This document shows, piece after piece, positions 7,748 through 14,675 of a stretch of DNA of 24,619 nt. Below the pieces are notes generated by a model. That model ran no database searches. It saw nothing but the letters and a program-made list of their open reading frames with translations, and was not told where the DNA came from. This DNA comes from Microbacteriaceae bacterium (GTDB taxonomy: Bacteria; Actinomycetota; Actinomycetes; Actinomycetales; Microbacteriaceae): assembly GCA_024639925.1 (NCBI GenBank), contig JAHEGA010000021.1, forward strand, positions 1 through 24,619. Direction: 5' to 3'. Position numbers and translations under genes: made by a program. Within the stretch, counting starts at the first letter, position 1; each line of letters begins with the position of its first letter.

Positions 7748-9258
7748 GCGGAAACTCCTTCCGGCGCAATCCCTGCCATCATCTGCCCCATCGTTTCCCG
7801 CGAAGTAGTGGGAGGAACAATTCCGACAATCTTTCCCCGGTACATCACGGCAATCCGGTCAGCCAAGTTGTAGACCTCGTCCAGCTCAGTAGAAATAATG
7901 ACCACCGGGATCCCGGCATCGCGCGTTTTGATAATGCTCTCGTGGATGAACTCAATCGAACCCACGTCGACACCCCGAGTCGGTTGCGCAGCAACAAACA
8001 GCTTGAGTTCCCGAGACAGCTCCCGGGCCACAACAACCTTCTGCTGATTTCCTCCAGAGAGTTTCTTTACCAACGTTTCACTGGATGGAGCGCGAACATC
8101 AAATCGTTCGATGAGATCCTGAGAATGGGCCTTCCGCGCAGGAAAATCTATAGAAAGGCCCCGGGTGTACGGCTTCGAAAAGGAACCATCGAGCATGAAG
8201 TTCTCCTCAATGGAAAAGTCTGCGACCAGCCCGTCTTTCTTTCGGTCCTCGGGCACATAGCCGACGCCAGATTCGAGGACCTCCTTGACTGTCGCGCGAG
8301 TAATGTCCTCACCGGCAAGAAAAAGGGTGCCCTCCGCTACGTCACGCACTCCCAACAGGGCTTCGGCGAGAGCAGTCTGACCGTTTCCCTCGACACCAGC
8401 GATGCACAACACTTCACCTGCGTGAACATCCAAGCTGACTCCGTCGATGACTCTCTGCTGCCTTTCATCAACCACGACGAGGTCTCTAATTTCTAGGATC
8501 GGCTCGCCGGGTGTTGCCACCTTCTTGTCAACGGAGAGGTCTACCTCGCGCCCAACCATGAGAGAGGCAAGCTCACCAACGGGTGTATCTGGCGAAACAG
8601 AATCGATTACCCGCCCGCCACGAATTACGGTAACGATGTCTGCGACGGCTTTGACCTCACGCAGTTTGTGGGTGATGAACACAATCGAAGTGCCAGCCGC
8701 AGCCAGCTGCCGCATGATGTCCATTAGCTCGTCGGTTTCCTGCGGTGTCAACACAGCAGTTGGTTCGTCCAAAATTAGGATCTTTGCATCGCGAGCAAGT
8801 GCCTTGACGATTTCGACTCTTTGCTGGATGCCGACAGGCAGATCTTCGATGAGGGCGTCAGGGTCGATATCAAAACCAAATCGAGCAGAAATAGTGTTGA
8901 CGCGCTCACGGGCAGTCGCAAGATCGAGTGCACCGATCGCATTGGTCGGCTCGTTGCCGAGAACGACATTCTCGGCAACAGAAAACACTGGCACCAACAT
9001 GAAATGCTGATGCACCATCCCGATTCCTGCGGCCATTGCATCGCCGGGCCCCGCAAACGAGACTTCCTGCTCGTCGAGAAGAATGCGTCCCTCATCGGGT
9101 TGATAAAGCCCGTAGAGCAGGTTCATCAACGTGGACTTTCCTGCTCCGTTTTCTCCAAGAAGTGAGTGAATTTCGCCAGGCTTCACTACAAGAGAAATGC
9201 TGTCATTAGCAACGACAGGACCGAACTTTTTGGTCATTCCCTGCAATTCAAGCTTCAT
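7744..9258 (-). CDS. ABC transporter ATP-binding protein with two nucleotide-binding domains (nucleoside import)
   Basis: This cytoplasmic ATPase drives the importer. With the start at ATG 9258 it has 504 residues and two ABC domains, as in RbsA/NupO-like sugar and nucleoside ATPases. Domain 1 has Walker A GENGAGKST (35-43), a signature variant VGIQQRVEI and Walker B ILILDEPTAVL. Domain 2 has the degenerate Walker A VEGNGQT, signature LSGGNQQK and the family-typical Walker B variant LFVAAQPTRGVD. ATG 9258 is chosen because AAGGAG lies 9 bases upstream and the protein then starts MKLELQGMTKKFG, as relatives do. A longer frame to 9333 would read through the intrinsic terminator. The stop overlaps the first permease gene. 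Confidence 0.93.
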   Translation of the reverse strand: MKLELQGMTKKFGPVVANDSISLVVKPGEIHSLLGENGAGKSTLMNLLYGLYQPDEGRILLDEQEVSFAGPGDAMAAGIGMVHQHFMLVPVFSVAENVVLGNEPTNAIGALDLATARERVNTISARFGFDIDPDALIEDLPVGIQQRVEIVKALARDAKILILDEPTAVLTPQETDELMDIMRQLAAAGTSIVFITHKLREVKAVADIVTVIRGGRVIDSVSPDTPVGELASLMVGREVDLSVDKKVATPGEPILEIRDLVVVDERQQRVIDGVSLDVHAGEVLCIAGVEGNGQTALAEALLGVRDVAEGTLFLAGEDITRATVKEVLESGVGYVPEDRKKDGLVADFSIEENFMLDGSFSKPYTRGLSIDFPARKAHSQDLIERFDVRAPSSETLVKKLSGGNQQKVVVARELSRELKLFVAAQPTRGVDVGSIEFIHESIIKTRDAGIPVVIISTELDEVYNLADRIAVMYRGKIVGIVPPTTSRETMGQMMAGIAPEGVSA

Positions 9259-9298
9259 CGCCTGTTTCTCCTTCTCGGCTATTTCTTTGGAAAAAGAA

Positions 9299-9332
9299 TG
9301 AGGGGCCCTGGACCAGTGTCCAGGGCCCCTCA
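9299..9332 (-). terminator. Intrinsic terminator between the binding-protein gene and the ABC ATPase gene
   Basis: Arms TGAGGGGCCCTGGAC (9299-9313) and its exact reverse complement (9318-9332) form a perfect 15-bp stem with a 4-base loop. Read on the minus strand it is followed at once by a T-rich run (TTCTTTTTCC). It lies 30 bases after the stop of the lipoprotein gene and 40 bases before the ATPase start. It probably ends most transcripts after the lipoprotein gene while letting some continue, giving an excess of binding protein over membrane complex. Confidence 0.9.
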
Positions 9333-9362
9333 CTACTTCACATTAGAACGCCACACCGCTGT

Positions 9363-10466
9363 CTAGGACAGTGGGTCAATCGTTCCATCGATGATGCCCT
9401 GCTTGATTTCGGCAAGGCGATCCTTGGTCTCCTGGGAAACCTTGTCATCGAATGCGTAGAAGGGGGAAATATCCGTACCTTCGTTTGCGAGGTCACCCAT
9501 GTAGTAGTCACCGCTGAAGTTGCCGTTCACAGCGAAATCTTCGATGATGTCGAAGGTTGCTGCGCCCATGCGCTTCTCTGCGGAGGTCAAGATGAAGTCT
9601 GCGTACTCCGGGGAGGTTGCAGCAATATCCTTGTCGACCCCAATCATCACAGCGTCCACACCGGACTCTTTGATGGCCTCTGACCCTGCACCGAACTGGT
9701 CTCCACCCACGGGGAAGAGCACGTCAGCACCCTGCTCAAGCTGTGACGCGGCGATGCTCTTACCGGTGGGGTCGTTCGGGGCGAAACTACCCCAGAAGTC
9801 ACCCGTTGCTGCCATGGGGTCCCATCCCAGGACGGTGACGGCAGTACCGGTTTCAGTCTCGTATGCCTTGGCGCCGTAGTAGTAGCCAGACATGAAGTCA
9901 GTCACGGCATCAATCTGGAGGCCACCGTAGGTGCCGACAACCTTGGAGGTTGAGTAGGCAGCTGCGAGATAGCCAGCCAAGTAGCTGGACTGGTTCATCT
10001 TGTAACCAACCGGCTTGAGGTTGTCGTTTCCTTCGCTCCAACCGTCCACGGTCACCATGGACACGTCAGGGTTTGCAGCAGCGGCAAGGTTTACATCAGC
10101 AACCAAGTTGAACCCAACGGCGAAAATAACGTCGCAGCTGGCGTCAACCATTGCCTGGAGGTTCGGGGCGAAGTCCTCTGCACTGTTGGACTCAGCCTCA
10201 GCAACCTGGACACCGAGCTCAGTTTCTGCCCGAACCAGACCGTCATACACAGCCTCGTTGAACGAGTTGTCATTCCAACTACCTTCGTCCGAAACAGCGC
10301 AGGCGAGGAAGTCGATTTCCTCGGCGACGACTGCTTCTTCTACAGCTTCTACTTCTTCGGTTACTGCCTCTTCGGTGGAGTCAGCGGCACAACCCGCCAA
10401 AACCAGAGCAGCAGCACCGAATGCGGCGATACCTGCGAAGGTACGCTTTGCGGTGATTGCTTTCAC
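9363..10466 (-). CDS. BMP/PnrA-family substrate-binding lipoprotein (nucleoside uptake)
   Basis: This extracytoplasmic protein captures the substrate for the adjacent ABC importer. The GTG start at 10466, with AGAGGA 8 bases upstream, gives 367 residues and a classical lipoprotein signal: MKAITAKRT, hydrophobic core, lipobox LAGC with C26 as the lipidated residue. A glutamate-rich linker (about residues 30-50) precedes the BMP fold, which opens with DFLACAVSDEGSWNDNSFNE and continues with FAVGFNLVADV. Two cysteines (in LACAV and DASCDV) recur in actinobacterial relatives and may pair. BMP proteins related to PnrA and NupN bind nucleosides, and the gene order supports that here. The frame stays open upstream to 10601, but that extension would push the signal peptide inside the protein. 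Confidence 0.92.
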   Translation of the reverse strand: MKAITAKRTFAGIAAFGAAALVLAGCAADSTEEAVTEEVEAVEEAVVAEEIDFLACAVSDEGSWNDNSFNEAVYDGLVRAETELGVQVAEAESNSAEDFAPNLQAMVDASCDVIFAVGFNLVADVNLAAAANPDVSMVTVDGWSEGNDNLKPVGYKMNQSSYLAGYLAAAYSTSKVVGTYGGLQIDAVTDFMSGYYYGAKAYETETGTAVTVLGWDPMAATGDFWGSFAPNDPTGKSIAASQLEQGADVLFPVGGDQFGAGSEAIKESGVDAVMIGVDKDIAATSPEYADFILTSAEKRMGAATFDIIEDFAVNGNFSGDYYMGDLANEGTDISPFYAFDDKVSQETKDRLAEIKQGIIDGTIDPLS

Positions 10467-10486
10467 TTGAATGGTCCTCTCATTAC

Positions 10487-10516
10487 TGTCTAATGCCCGC
10501 CACACCGCCCTGGCAA
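10487..10516 (-). promoter_or_regulatory. Possible promoter of the binding-protein gene
   Basis: On the minus strand TTGCCA (10516-10511) and TAGACA (10492-10487) are 18 bases apart and would start transcription about 15 bases before the GTG at 10466. The -10 match is imperfect. The 159-base gap 10467-10625 is the only sizeable space in which the transporter operon could have its own promoter; I saw no other feature in it. Confidence 0.3.
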
Positions 10517-10618
10517 CTGTCGCCTCAACAGGGAGCTTTGCAAGAGGGTGGCCGACTTGTTCGCCTAGTCTAAGGCGCTCGAGAGTGCCCAAATCGAGCA
10601 TGAACGCAGCTAGCGCAA

Positions 10619-10646
10619 ATGAGCCTCAAGCCTCACTTGAGGCTGA
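10619..10646 (-). terminator. Weak hairpin at the 3' end of the nucleoside hydrolase gene
   Basis: AGCCTCAAG (10622-10630) and CTTGAGGCT (10636-10644) form a 9-bp stem with a 5-base loop that includes the stop codon of the hydrolase (10628-10626). No T-run follows on the minus strand, so it is either a weak or Rho-assisted terminator or an RNA-stabilising 3' end. Confidence 0.35.
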
Positions 10647-11624
10647 GCTTTCAGTGAACCGCAGGCCGCTAATCGGTCGCGATACCAGTGTTGGGGTTGC
10701 CATTGACTTCTTGATGTAGTCAAAGAAGGCCGACGAATCCACAGCCTCAATCACACGGGCGTTCGGCTTCAGGCCGTGAACTCCCCAAGACATTGCGGAG
10801 TACCCTCGCGTGAGCTCCGAGTCGGCTTCGATATCCACCGCATAGGAGCCACTGCGGGTGATCAATTCCGGATGCAGCAATACCGCCATGGTGAGCGAAT
10901 CCGGATGCGTGGAGCCGGGAATCCCTACACTCTCGTCAAACTCAAGCGTTGCCTCACAGACCTGGCCAAAGAAGGATGAGACCGGCGTTCCCGCTGAACC
11001 GATCTCAGTCATCTGTTCCCGGGAAAAAAGTGCGTCCTGAACCGTCAAGGGCTCCCACGGAACCACCGTGATATCGAAACCCGCCTCGAACACGATCTTT
11101 GCGGCATCGGGATCCACATAAAAATTGAATTCGGCGGCGGCCGTGATATTTCCGCGCGCGTTGTTCGAACCACCCATGATGTAGAGCGACTTCACCCTCT
11201 CGGGGAAGCTCGGGTCTTTCACCACAGCCATAGCGATGTTGGTCAACGGGCCAATCGCCACAATGGTGAGCTCGCCTGGAGACTCAGCCGTCAGGCGCAG
11301 AAGCGCGTCGACAGCGTGTTCCCTCTCCACGACGAGATCAGAGTCCTCCATTGTGAGACCACCAACACCGTCACCGTGGACGTTCTCGGCGGACACCCAC
11401 GGGCGCACCATGGGCCGGCGGCACCCCAGATAGACGGGGCACTCCCCGAGCGATCCGGCAACGCTGAGAGTCATCAGAGCGTTCTTCGTTTGCTGCTCGA
11501 ATCCCACGTTCCCCGCGACCATCGTGACCGCCCGCAGATCCGCTACCGGATCCAGAAGCCCCAACAAAATAGCGACACAATCATCTTGCGCTGTGTCAGT
11601 GTCGAGAATGACAGAAATGGTCAC
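10626..11624 (-). CDS. Inosine/uridine-preferring nucleoside hydrolase family protein
   Basis: Family members cleave ribonucleosides with water to base plus ribose, using a Ca2+-bound water. The 332 residues contain the Ca-binding N-terminus ILDTDTAQDD (D8, D10, D14, D15), GNVGFEQQTKNA, the central IAIGPLTN, and AEFNFYVDPDAAK. Substrate preference (purine or pyrimidine) cannot be decided here; rihA/B/C-like roles are all possible. The GTG start (11624) overlaps the stop of the nucleotide-sugar gene (GTGA), so translation is coupled to an apparently unrelated enzyme. Downstream, 159 bases away, is the nucleoside-binding lipoprotein gene, which gives the better functional context. The last 15 or so residues (FTESSASSEA end) look disordered. 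Confidence 0.88.
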   Translation of the reverse strand: MTISVILDTDTAQDDCVAILLGLLDPVADLRAVTMVAGNVGFEQQTKNALMTLSVAGSLGECPVYLGCRRPMVRPWVSAENVHGDGVGGLTMEDSDLVVEREHAVDALLRLTAESPGELTIVAIGPLTNIAMAVVKDPSFPERVKSLYIMGGSNNARGNITAAAEFNFYVDPDAAKIVFEAGFDITVVPWEPLTVQDALFSREQMTEIGSAGTPVSSFFGQVCEATLEFDESVGIPGSTHPDSLTMAVLLHPELITRSGSYAVDIEADSELTRGYSAMSWGVHGLKPNARVIEAVDSSAFFDYIKKSMATPTLVSRPISGLRFTESSASSEA

Positions 11625-12568
11625 CGCGCGCGCTCTGCCTCGACCACGCCCGCAAAGTACGCAATGGTCTTTTCTAAGCCTTCCCTAAGGGCAACTGTCG
11701 GAGCCCACCCCATCGTGGACTGAGCCAAGGAAATGTCTGGCTGGCGTTGTTTCGGGTCATCCGCAGGAAGCTCCCGATGCTCAATGGGTGACGACGATCC
11801 GGTGAGCTCAAGAACCTGAGAGGCCAGTTCCAGCATCGTGAACTCGCCGGGGTTGCCGATATTCATCGGCCCAGTTTCGCCGGCGGAGTTCTCCATCAAT
11901 CCAATGAGGCCGGTCACGAGGTCATCAACGAAACAGAAAGACCGTGTCTGCGACCCGTCGCCATAAATGGTCAATGGTTCGCCGCGAAGAGCTTGCACAA
12001 TAAAGTTGCTCACCACGCGCCCGTCATCAGCCGCCATGCGCGGGCCATACGTGTTGAAGATTCGGGCCACCCGAATATCGAGTCCGTGCTGGCGGTGGTA
12101 GTCAAAGAACAGGGTTTCGGCGACCCGCTTGGCTTCGTCGTAACACGCGCGTGGGCCGATCGGGTTGACTTTGCCCCAGTAATCCTCGGTTTGCGGGTGC
12201 ACCTCAGGATCGCCGTACACCTCAGAGGTGGAGGCCTGAAGAATCGGAATATCCAAACGCTTCGCCAGGCCCAACATGTTGATCGCGCCCAAAACGTTGG
12301 TCTTCGTGGTTTGAACCGGATCGTGTTGATAATGCACGGGCGATGCAGGTGAGGCCATGTTGTAAATGGCATCAACCTCGACATACAGCGGGAAAGACAC
12401 ATCGTGCCGCATCGCCTCGAAGTACGGGTTGTCCATCAGGTGGGCGATGTTCGCTTTTGAGCCGGTGAAATAGTTATCCGCCACGACAACTTCATGGCCG
12501 GCGTTCAACAAACGCTCGGAGAGATGTGATCCGACGAAACCGGCGCCGCCGGTGATCAAAATTCGCAT
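11621..12568 (-). CDS. UDP-glucuronic acid decarboxylase (UDP-xylose synthase) family NAD-dependent enzyme
   Basis: This extended short-chain dehydrogenase probably converts UDP-glucuronate to UDP-xylose with bound NAD. The 315 residues open with the Rossmann motif GGAGFVGS (7-14). Catalytic residues are visible as TSE (114-116), Y143 and K147 in CYDEAKR. Hallmarks of the xylose synthase group are ASPASPVHYQHDPVQTTKTN, NPIGPRACYDEAKR, RIFNTYGPRM and GDGSQTRSFCFVDDL. dTDP-glucose 4,6-dehydratase and UDP-glucose 4-epimerase are less likely given IGPRACYDE. A UDP-glucose dehydrogenase, which would supply the substrate, is at 19140-20453. The gene lies 29 bases after manC in the same direction and overlaps the nucleoside hydrolase start. 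No Shine-Dalgarno precedes ATG 12568. Confidence 0.88.
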   Translation of the reverse strand: MRILITGGAGFVGSHLSERLLNAGHEVVVADNYFTGSKANIAHLMDNPYFEAMRHDVSFPLYVEVDAIYNMASPASPVHYQHDPVQTTKTNVLGAINMLGLAKRLDIPILQASTSEVYGDPEVHPQTEDYWGKVNPIGPRACYDEAKRVAETLFFDYHRQHGLDIRVARIFNTYGPRMAADDGRVVSNFIVQALRGEPLTIYGDGSQTRSFCFVDDLVTGLIGLMENSAGETGPMNIGNPGEFTMLELASQVLELTGSSSPIEHRELPADDPKQRQPDISLAQSTMGWAPTVALREGLEKTIAYFAGVVEAERAR

Positions 12569-12575
12569 AGTGACG

Positions 12576-12581
12576 ATGCTA
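12576..12581 (-). promoter_or_regulatory. Possible -10 box for a leaderless transcript of the UDP-glucuronate decarboxylase gene
   Basis: On the minus strand TAGCAT fits TANNNT and ends 7 bases before ATG 12568, which lacks a Shine-Dalgarno sequence. The box lies in the 29-base gap after manC, so it would be an internal promoter. No clear -35 is seen. Confidence 0.35.
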
Positions 12582-12597
12582 TCGCTGGAGCAGAGCG

Positions 12598-13686
12598 CTA
12601 GAGAAGGTCCTCAAGCCCCTGGGATTTCATGTGCTCAACAATCTGCTTGACATCCTGTGCGTGTTCCTTGGTCGTCACCAGAAGCGCATCGGGTGTGTCC
12701 ACGACAACAATGTCGCTGACCCCCAACAGCGTGACAATGCGCCCGGAGGAACCGACCACAATTCCTGTGGAGTCGTGGGGATGCACTTTGGCCGAATCCC
12801 CCACGACAACGACATCGGATGACCCGGGTCCCTGCTGGGCATTGGCCAGCGAAGCAAAGTCCCCAATGTCCCGCCATCCGAAGCTTCCGGGAACCACCAG
12901 GAATTTGCCGGCCCGAGCGGCGGGCTCTGCTACCGCATAGTCAAAGGCAATAGAGGGAAGCGAATCCCAGTTCGCTGAGATGTCGACGCCCTCCGCCATC
13001 TGCCGGGCTATTTCTGCCAGCGGCGCAGCAAGCTCGGGGGAGAACTCTTCGAATGCGGCAACAATGGCTGACACCGACCCCACAAATATTCCTGCGTTCC
13101 AGAGATAATCTCCGCTGGCTAAAAACCTCTGGGCATCCAGATACGAGGGTTTCTCGACGAACTCACCCACGTGGTGGACCCCGGAGACTGTGCCGTAGGT
13201 ATCCGCCTTCTTGATGTATCCAAACGCACTCGAGGGCTCCGTCGGAGCGATTCCTATCGTCACCATCAACCCGCTGCGAGCAGAATCAATGGCGGTTTTC
13301 AGGACCGAGTGAAACGCCTCCTCCTCGGCCACCACATGGTCCGCCGCAAAAAAGCCCACCACAGCATCGGGATGCGTGCGGTTCAGAACATAGGCGGCAA
13401 ACCCCACCGCTGCCGCCGAATTCTTTGCCGATGGTTCCACCAAAACGTTTGGCTTAGGCAGAGTCGGAACTTGAGCGCGCACCGCATCCTCGTGAGCACC
13501 CCCGGTCACGACCAGAACACGCTCAACCGGCGCAAAAGGAGCGAGACGGTCAACAGTTTCGACGAGCAACGATCGTCCCGTGCCAAGCAGGTCGAGCAAA
13601 AACTTGGGTTCGCCGGACCGCGAAAGCGGCCACAGTCTGGTTCCAGAACCACCGGCAGGAATCACCGCGAAAAAGTCGTCAGACAT
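12598..13686 (-). CDS. manC: Mannose-1-phosphate guanylyltransferase
   Basis: It joins mannose-1-phosphate and GTP to give GDP-mannose for glycolipids, glycans and O-mannosylation. With ATG 13686 it has 362 residues: a nucleotidyltransferase domain with the pyrophosphorylase signature PAGGSGTRLWP (10-20), EPKFL (26-30), GFFAADHVV and FVEKPS, then a left-handed beta-helix-like tail with FGWRDIGD. The C-terminal isomerase domain of bifunctional enzymes is absent. ATG 13686 is chosen because the protein then begins MSDDFFAVIPAGG as relatives do; a GTG at 13731 would add 15 unlike residues. There is no Shine-Dalgarno before the ATG. It is divergent from sdhC (89 bases between starts) and heads the operon with the UDP-sugar enzyme. 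Mannose-1-phosphate could come from the mutase at 2097-3782 if that enzyme accepts hexoses. Confidence 0.93.
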   Translation of the reverse strand: MSDDFFAVIPAGGSGTRLWPLSRSGEPKFLLDLLGTGRSLLVETVDRLAPFAPVERVLVVTGGAHEDAVRAQVPTLPKPNVLVEPSAKNSAAAVGFAAYVLNRTHPDAVVGFFAADHVVAEEEAFHSVLKTAIDSARSGLMVTIGIAPTEPSSAFGYIKKADTYGTVSGVHHVGEFVEKPSYLDAQRFLASGDYLWNAGIFVGSVSAIVAAFEEFSPELAAPLAEIARQMAEGVDISANWDSLPSIAFDYAVAEPAARAGKFLVVPGSFGWRDIGDFASLANAQQGPGSSDVVVVGDSAKVHPHDSTGIVVGSSGRIVTLLGVSDIVVVDTPDALLVTTKEHAQDVKQIVEHMKSQGLEDLL

Positions 13687-13692
13687 GCCCCA

Positions 13693-13698
13693 ACAGTA
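13693..13698 (-). promoter_or_regulatory. Possible -10 box for a leaderless manC transcript
   Basis: On the minus strand TACTGT fits TANNNT and ends 6 bases before ATG 13686. The start has no Shine-Dalgarno. It lies back to back with the sdh promoter in the same 89-base gap. Confidence 0.35.
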
Positions 13699-13733
13699 GC
13701 GGGAAGCTGAGAATCTCCCCACCTTGCACACCG

Positions 13734-13739
13734 TATGAT
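13734..13739 (+). promoter_or_regulatory. Probable -10 box of the sdhCDAB operon
   Basis: TATGAT matches the TATAAT consensus at five of six positions and lies 36 bases before the sdhC GTG, allowing a leader of roughly 30 bases with the GAAAGG ribosome site. The -35 region is poor (near TGAGAA at 13708-13713), as is common in actinobacteria. Confidence 0.5.
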
Positions 13740-13775
13740 GAGGGGGCTAAGCAACCCACGAAAGGCTGTTGTTCT

Positions 13776-14216
13776 GTGAGCACTACCAGCGCTTCCGAGT
13801 CACCCACGGTGACCATTCAGGCTCCTGCTCCGAGAAAAAAGAGTGTCATTCCCGGCGGGACTTTGTACCGCGGGCGAGAAGGCATGTGGTCCTGGGTTCT
13901 CCACCGCATTACCGGTATTGGTATCTACTTCTTCCTGCTCGTGCACGTGCTCGACACCGCCCTGGTTCGGGTAAGCCCGGAGGCCTACAACGCGGTAATC
14001 GGCGCCTACCAAACCCCTCTGATGGGTGTGGCCGAAATTGCCCTGGTTGCCGCGATCGTCTTTCACGCGCTGAATGGTCTTCGGATCATTCTCGTGGACT
14101 TCTGGAATATCGGCACCAAACACCACGTGGCACTGTTTTACGGTGTTCTCGGTGTGTGGCTGGTCCTGATGATTGCCTTCACTCCCCGTCATCTCATGAA
14201 TGTGTTTGGGTGGTAG
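13776..14216 (+). CDS. sdhC: Succinate dehydrogenase cytochrome b556 subunit
   Basis: It is one of two membrane anchors of complex II, passing electrons from succinate to (mena)quinone. The 146 residues have a soluble N-terminus of about 38 residues and three predicted membrane helices: about 45-66, 80-105 and 115-137. The SdhC signature HRITGIG followed by LLVHVLDTAL gives the conserved His positions used for haem and quinone sites. GTG 13776 is preferred with AAAGG 10 bases upstream; no earlier start is in frame with a good site. It heads the operon sdhC-sdhD-sdhA-sdhB, with sdhD four bases after its stop. Confidence 0.92.
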   Translation: MSTTSASESPTVTIQAPAPRKKSVIPGGTLYRGREGMWSWVLHRITGIGIYFFLLVHVLDTALVRVSPEAYNAVIGAYQTPLMGVAEIALVAAIVFHALNGLRIILVDFWNIGTKHHVALFYGVLGVWLVLMIAFTPRHLMNVFGW

Positions 14217-14220
14217 ACCG

Positions 14221-14670
14221 ATGAGCGTCACGATCGAAAAGCCAAAATCTCCCATCCGTGCGCAGCAGCGCGGAATCAACTGGGAAAAATGGGGCTGGAT
14301 CTACATGCGAGCCTCCGGCATCGTTCTCGTTGTCCTCATCTTTGGACACCTATTCGTGAACCTGATGGTGGGCGAAGGGGTGAAAGCCATCGACTTTGCT
14401 TTTGTTGCCGGAAAGTTCACCGACCCGTTCTGGATCGTGTGGGACACTGCCATGCTCTGGCTGGCGCTGATTCACGGTGCCAACGGAATGCGCACCATCG
14501 TGAACGACTACGCCACTAGCCCGCGCTTCCGCAGAATCCTGCAGTGGTCGCTGTTGCTCTCGACGGCGGCTCTCATCATTCTGGGAACACTCACCATTTA
14601 CACTTTTGAACCTTGCCCCGCAGGAGGACCAGCTGAACTGCTGCCCTCATTCTGTGCGGCCGTGAAGTAG
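14221..14670 (+). CDS. sdhD: Succinate dehydrogenase hydrophobic membrane anchor subunit
   Basis: It is the second membrane anchor of complex II. The 149 residues have three predicted helices (about 32-52, 75-92 and 107-128) and the family histidines in LIFGHLFVNL and ALIHGANGMR. ATG 14221 is used, four bases after the sdhC stop; an in-frame GTG at 14200 would overlap sdhC and add seven residues. The C-terminal tail contains two cysteines (ECP-like EPCPAGG and PSFCAAVK) outside the membrane core, of unknown meaning. The stop is five bases before sdhA. Confidence 0.9.
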   Translation: MSVTIEKPKSPIRAQQRGINWEKWGWIYMRASGIVLVVLIFGHLFVNLMVGEGVKAIDFAFVAGKFTDPFWIVWDTAMLWLALIHGANGMRTIVNDYATSPRFRRILQWSLLLSTAALIILGTLTIYTFEPCPAGGPAELLPSFCAAVK

Positions 14671-14675
14671 GAGAA

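Noticed and set aside
9259..9333. N-terminal extension of the ABC ATPase frame up to 9333
   Set aside because: The extra 25 codons read through the intrinsic terminator hairpin and have no homology to the family; ATG 9258 has AAGGAG upstream and gives the standard N-terminus.
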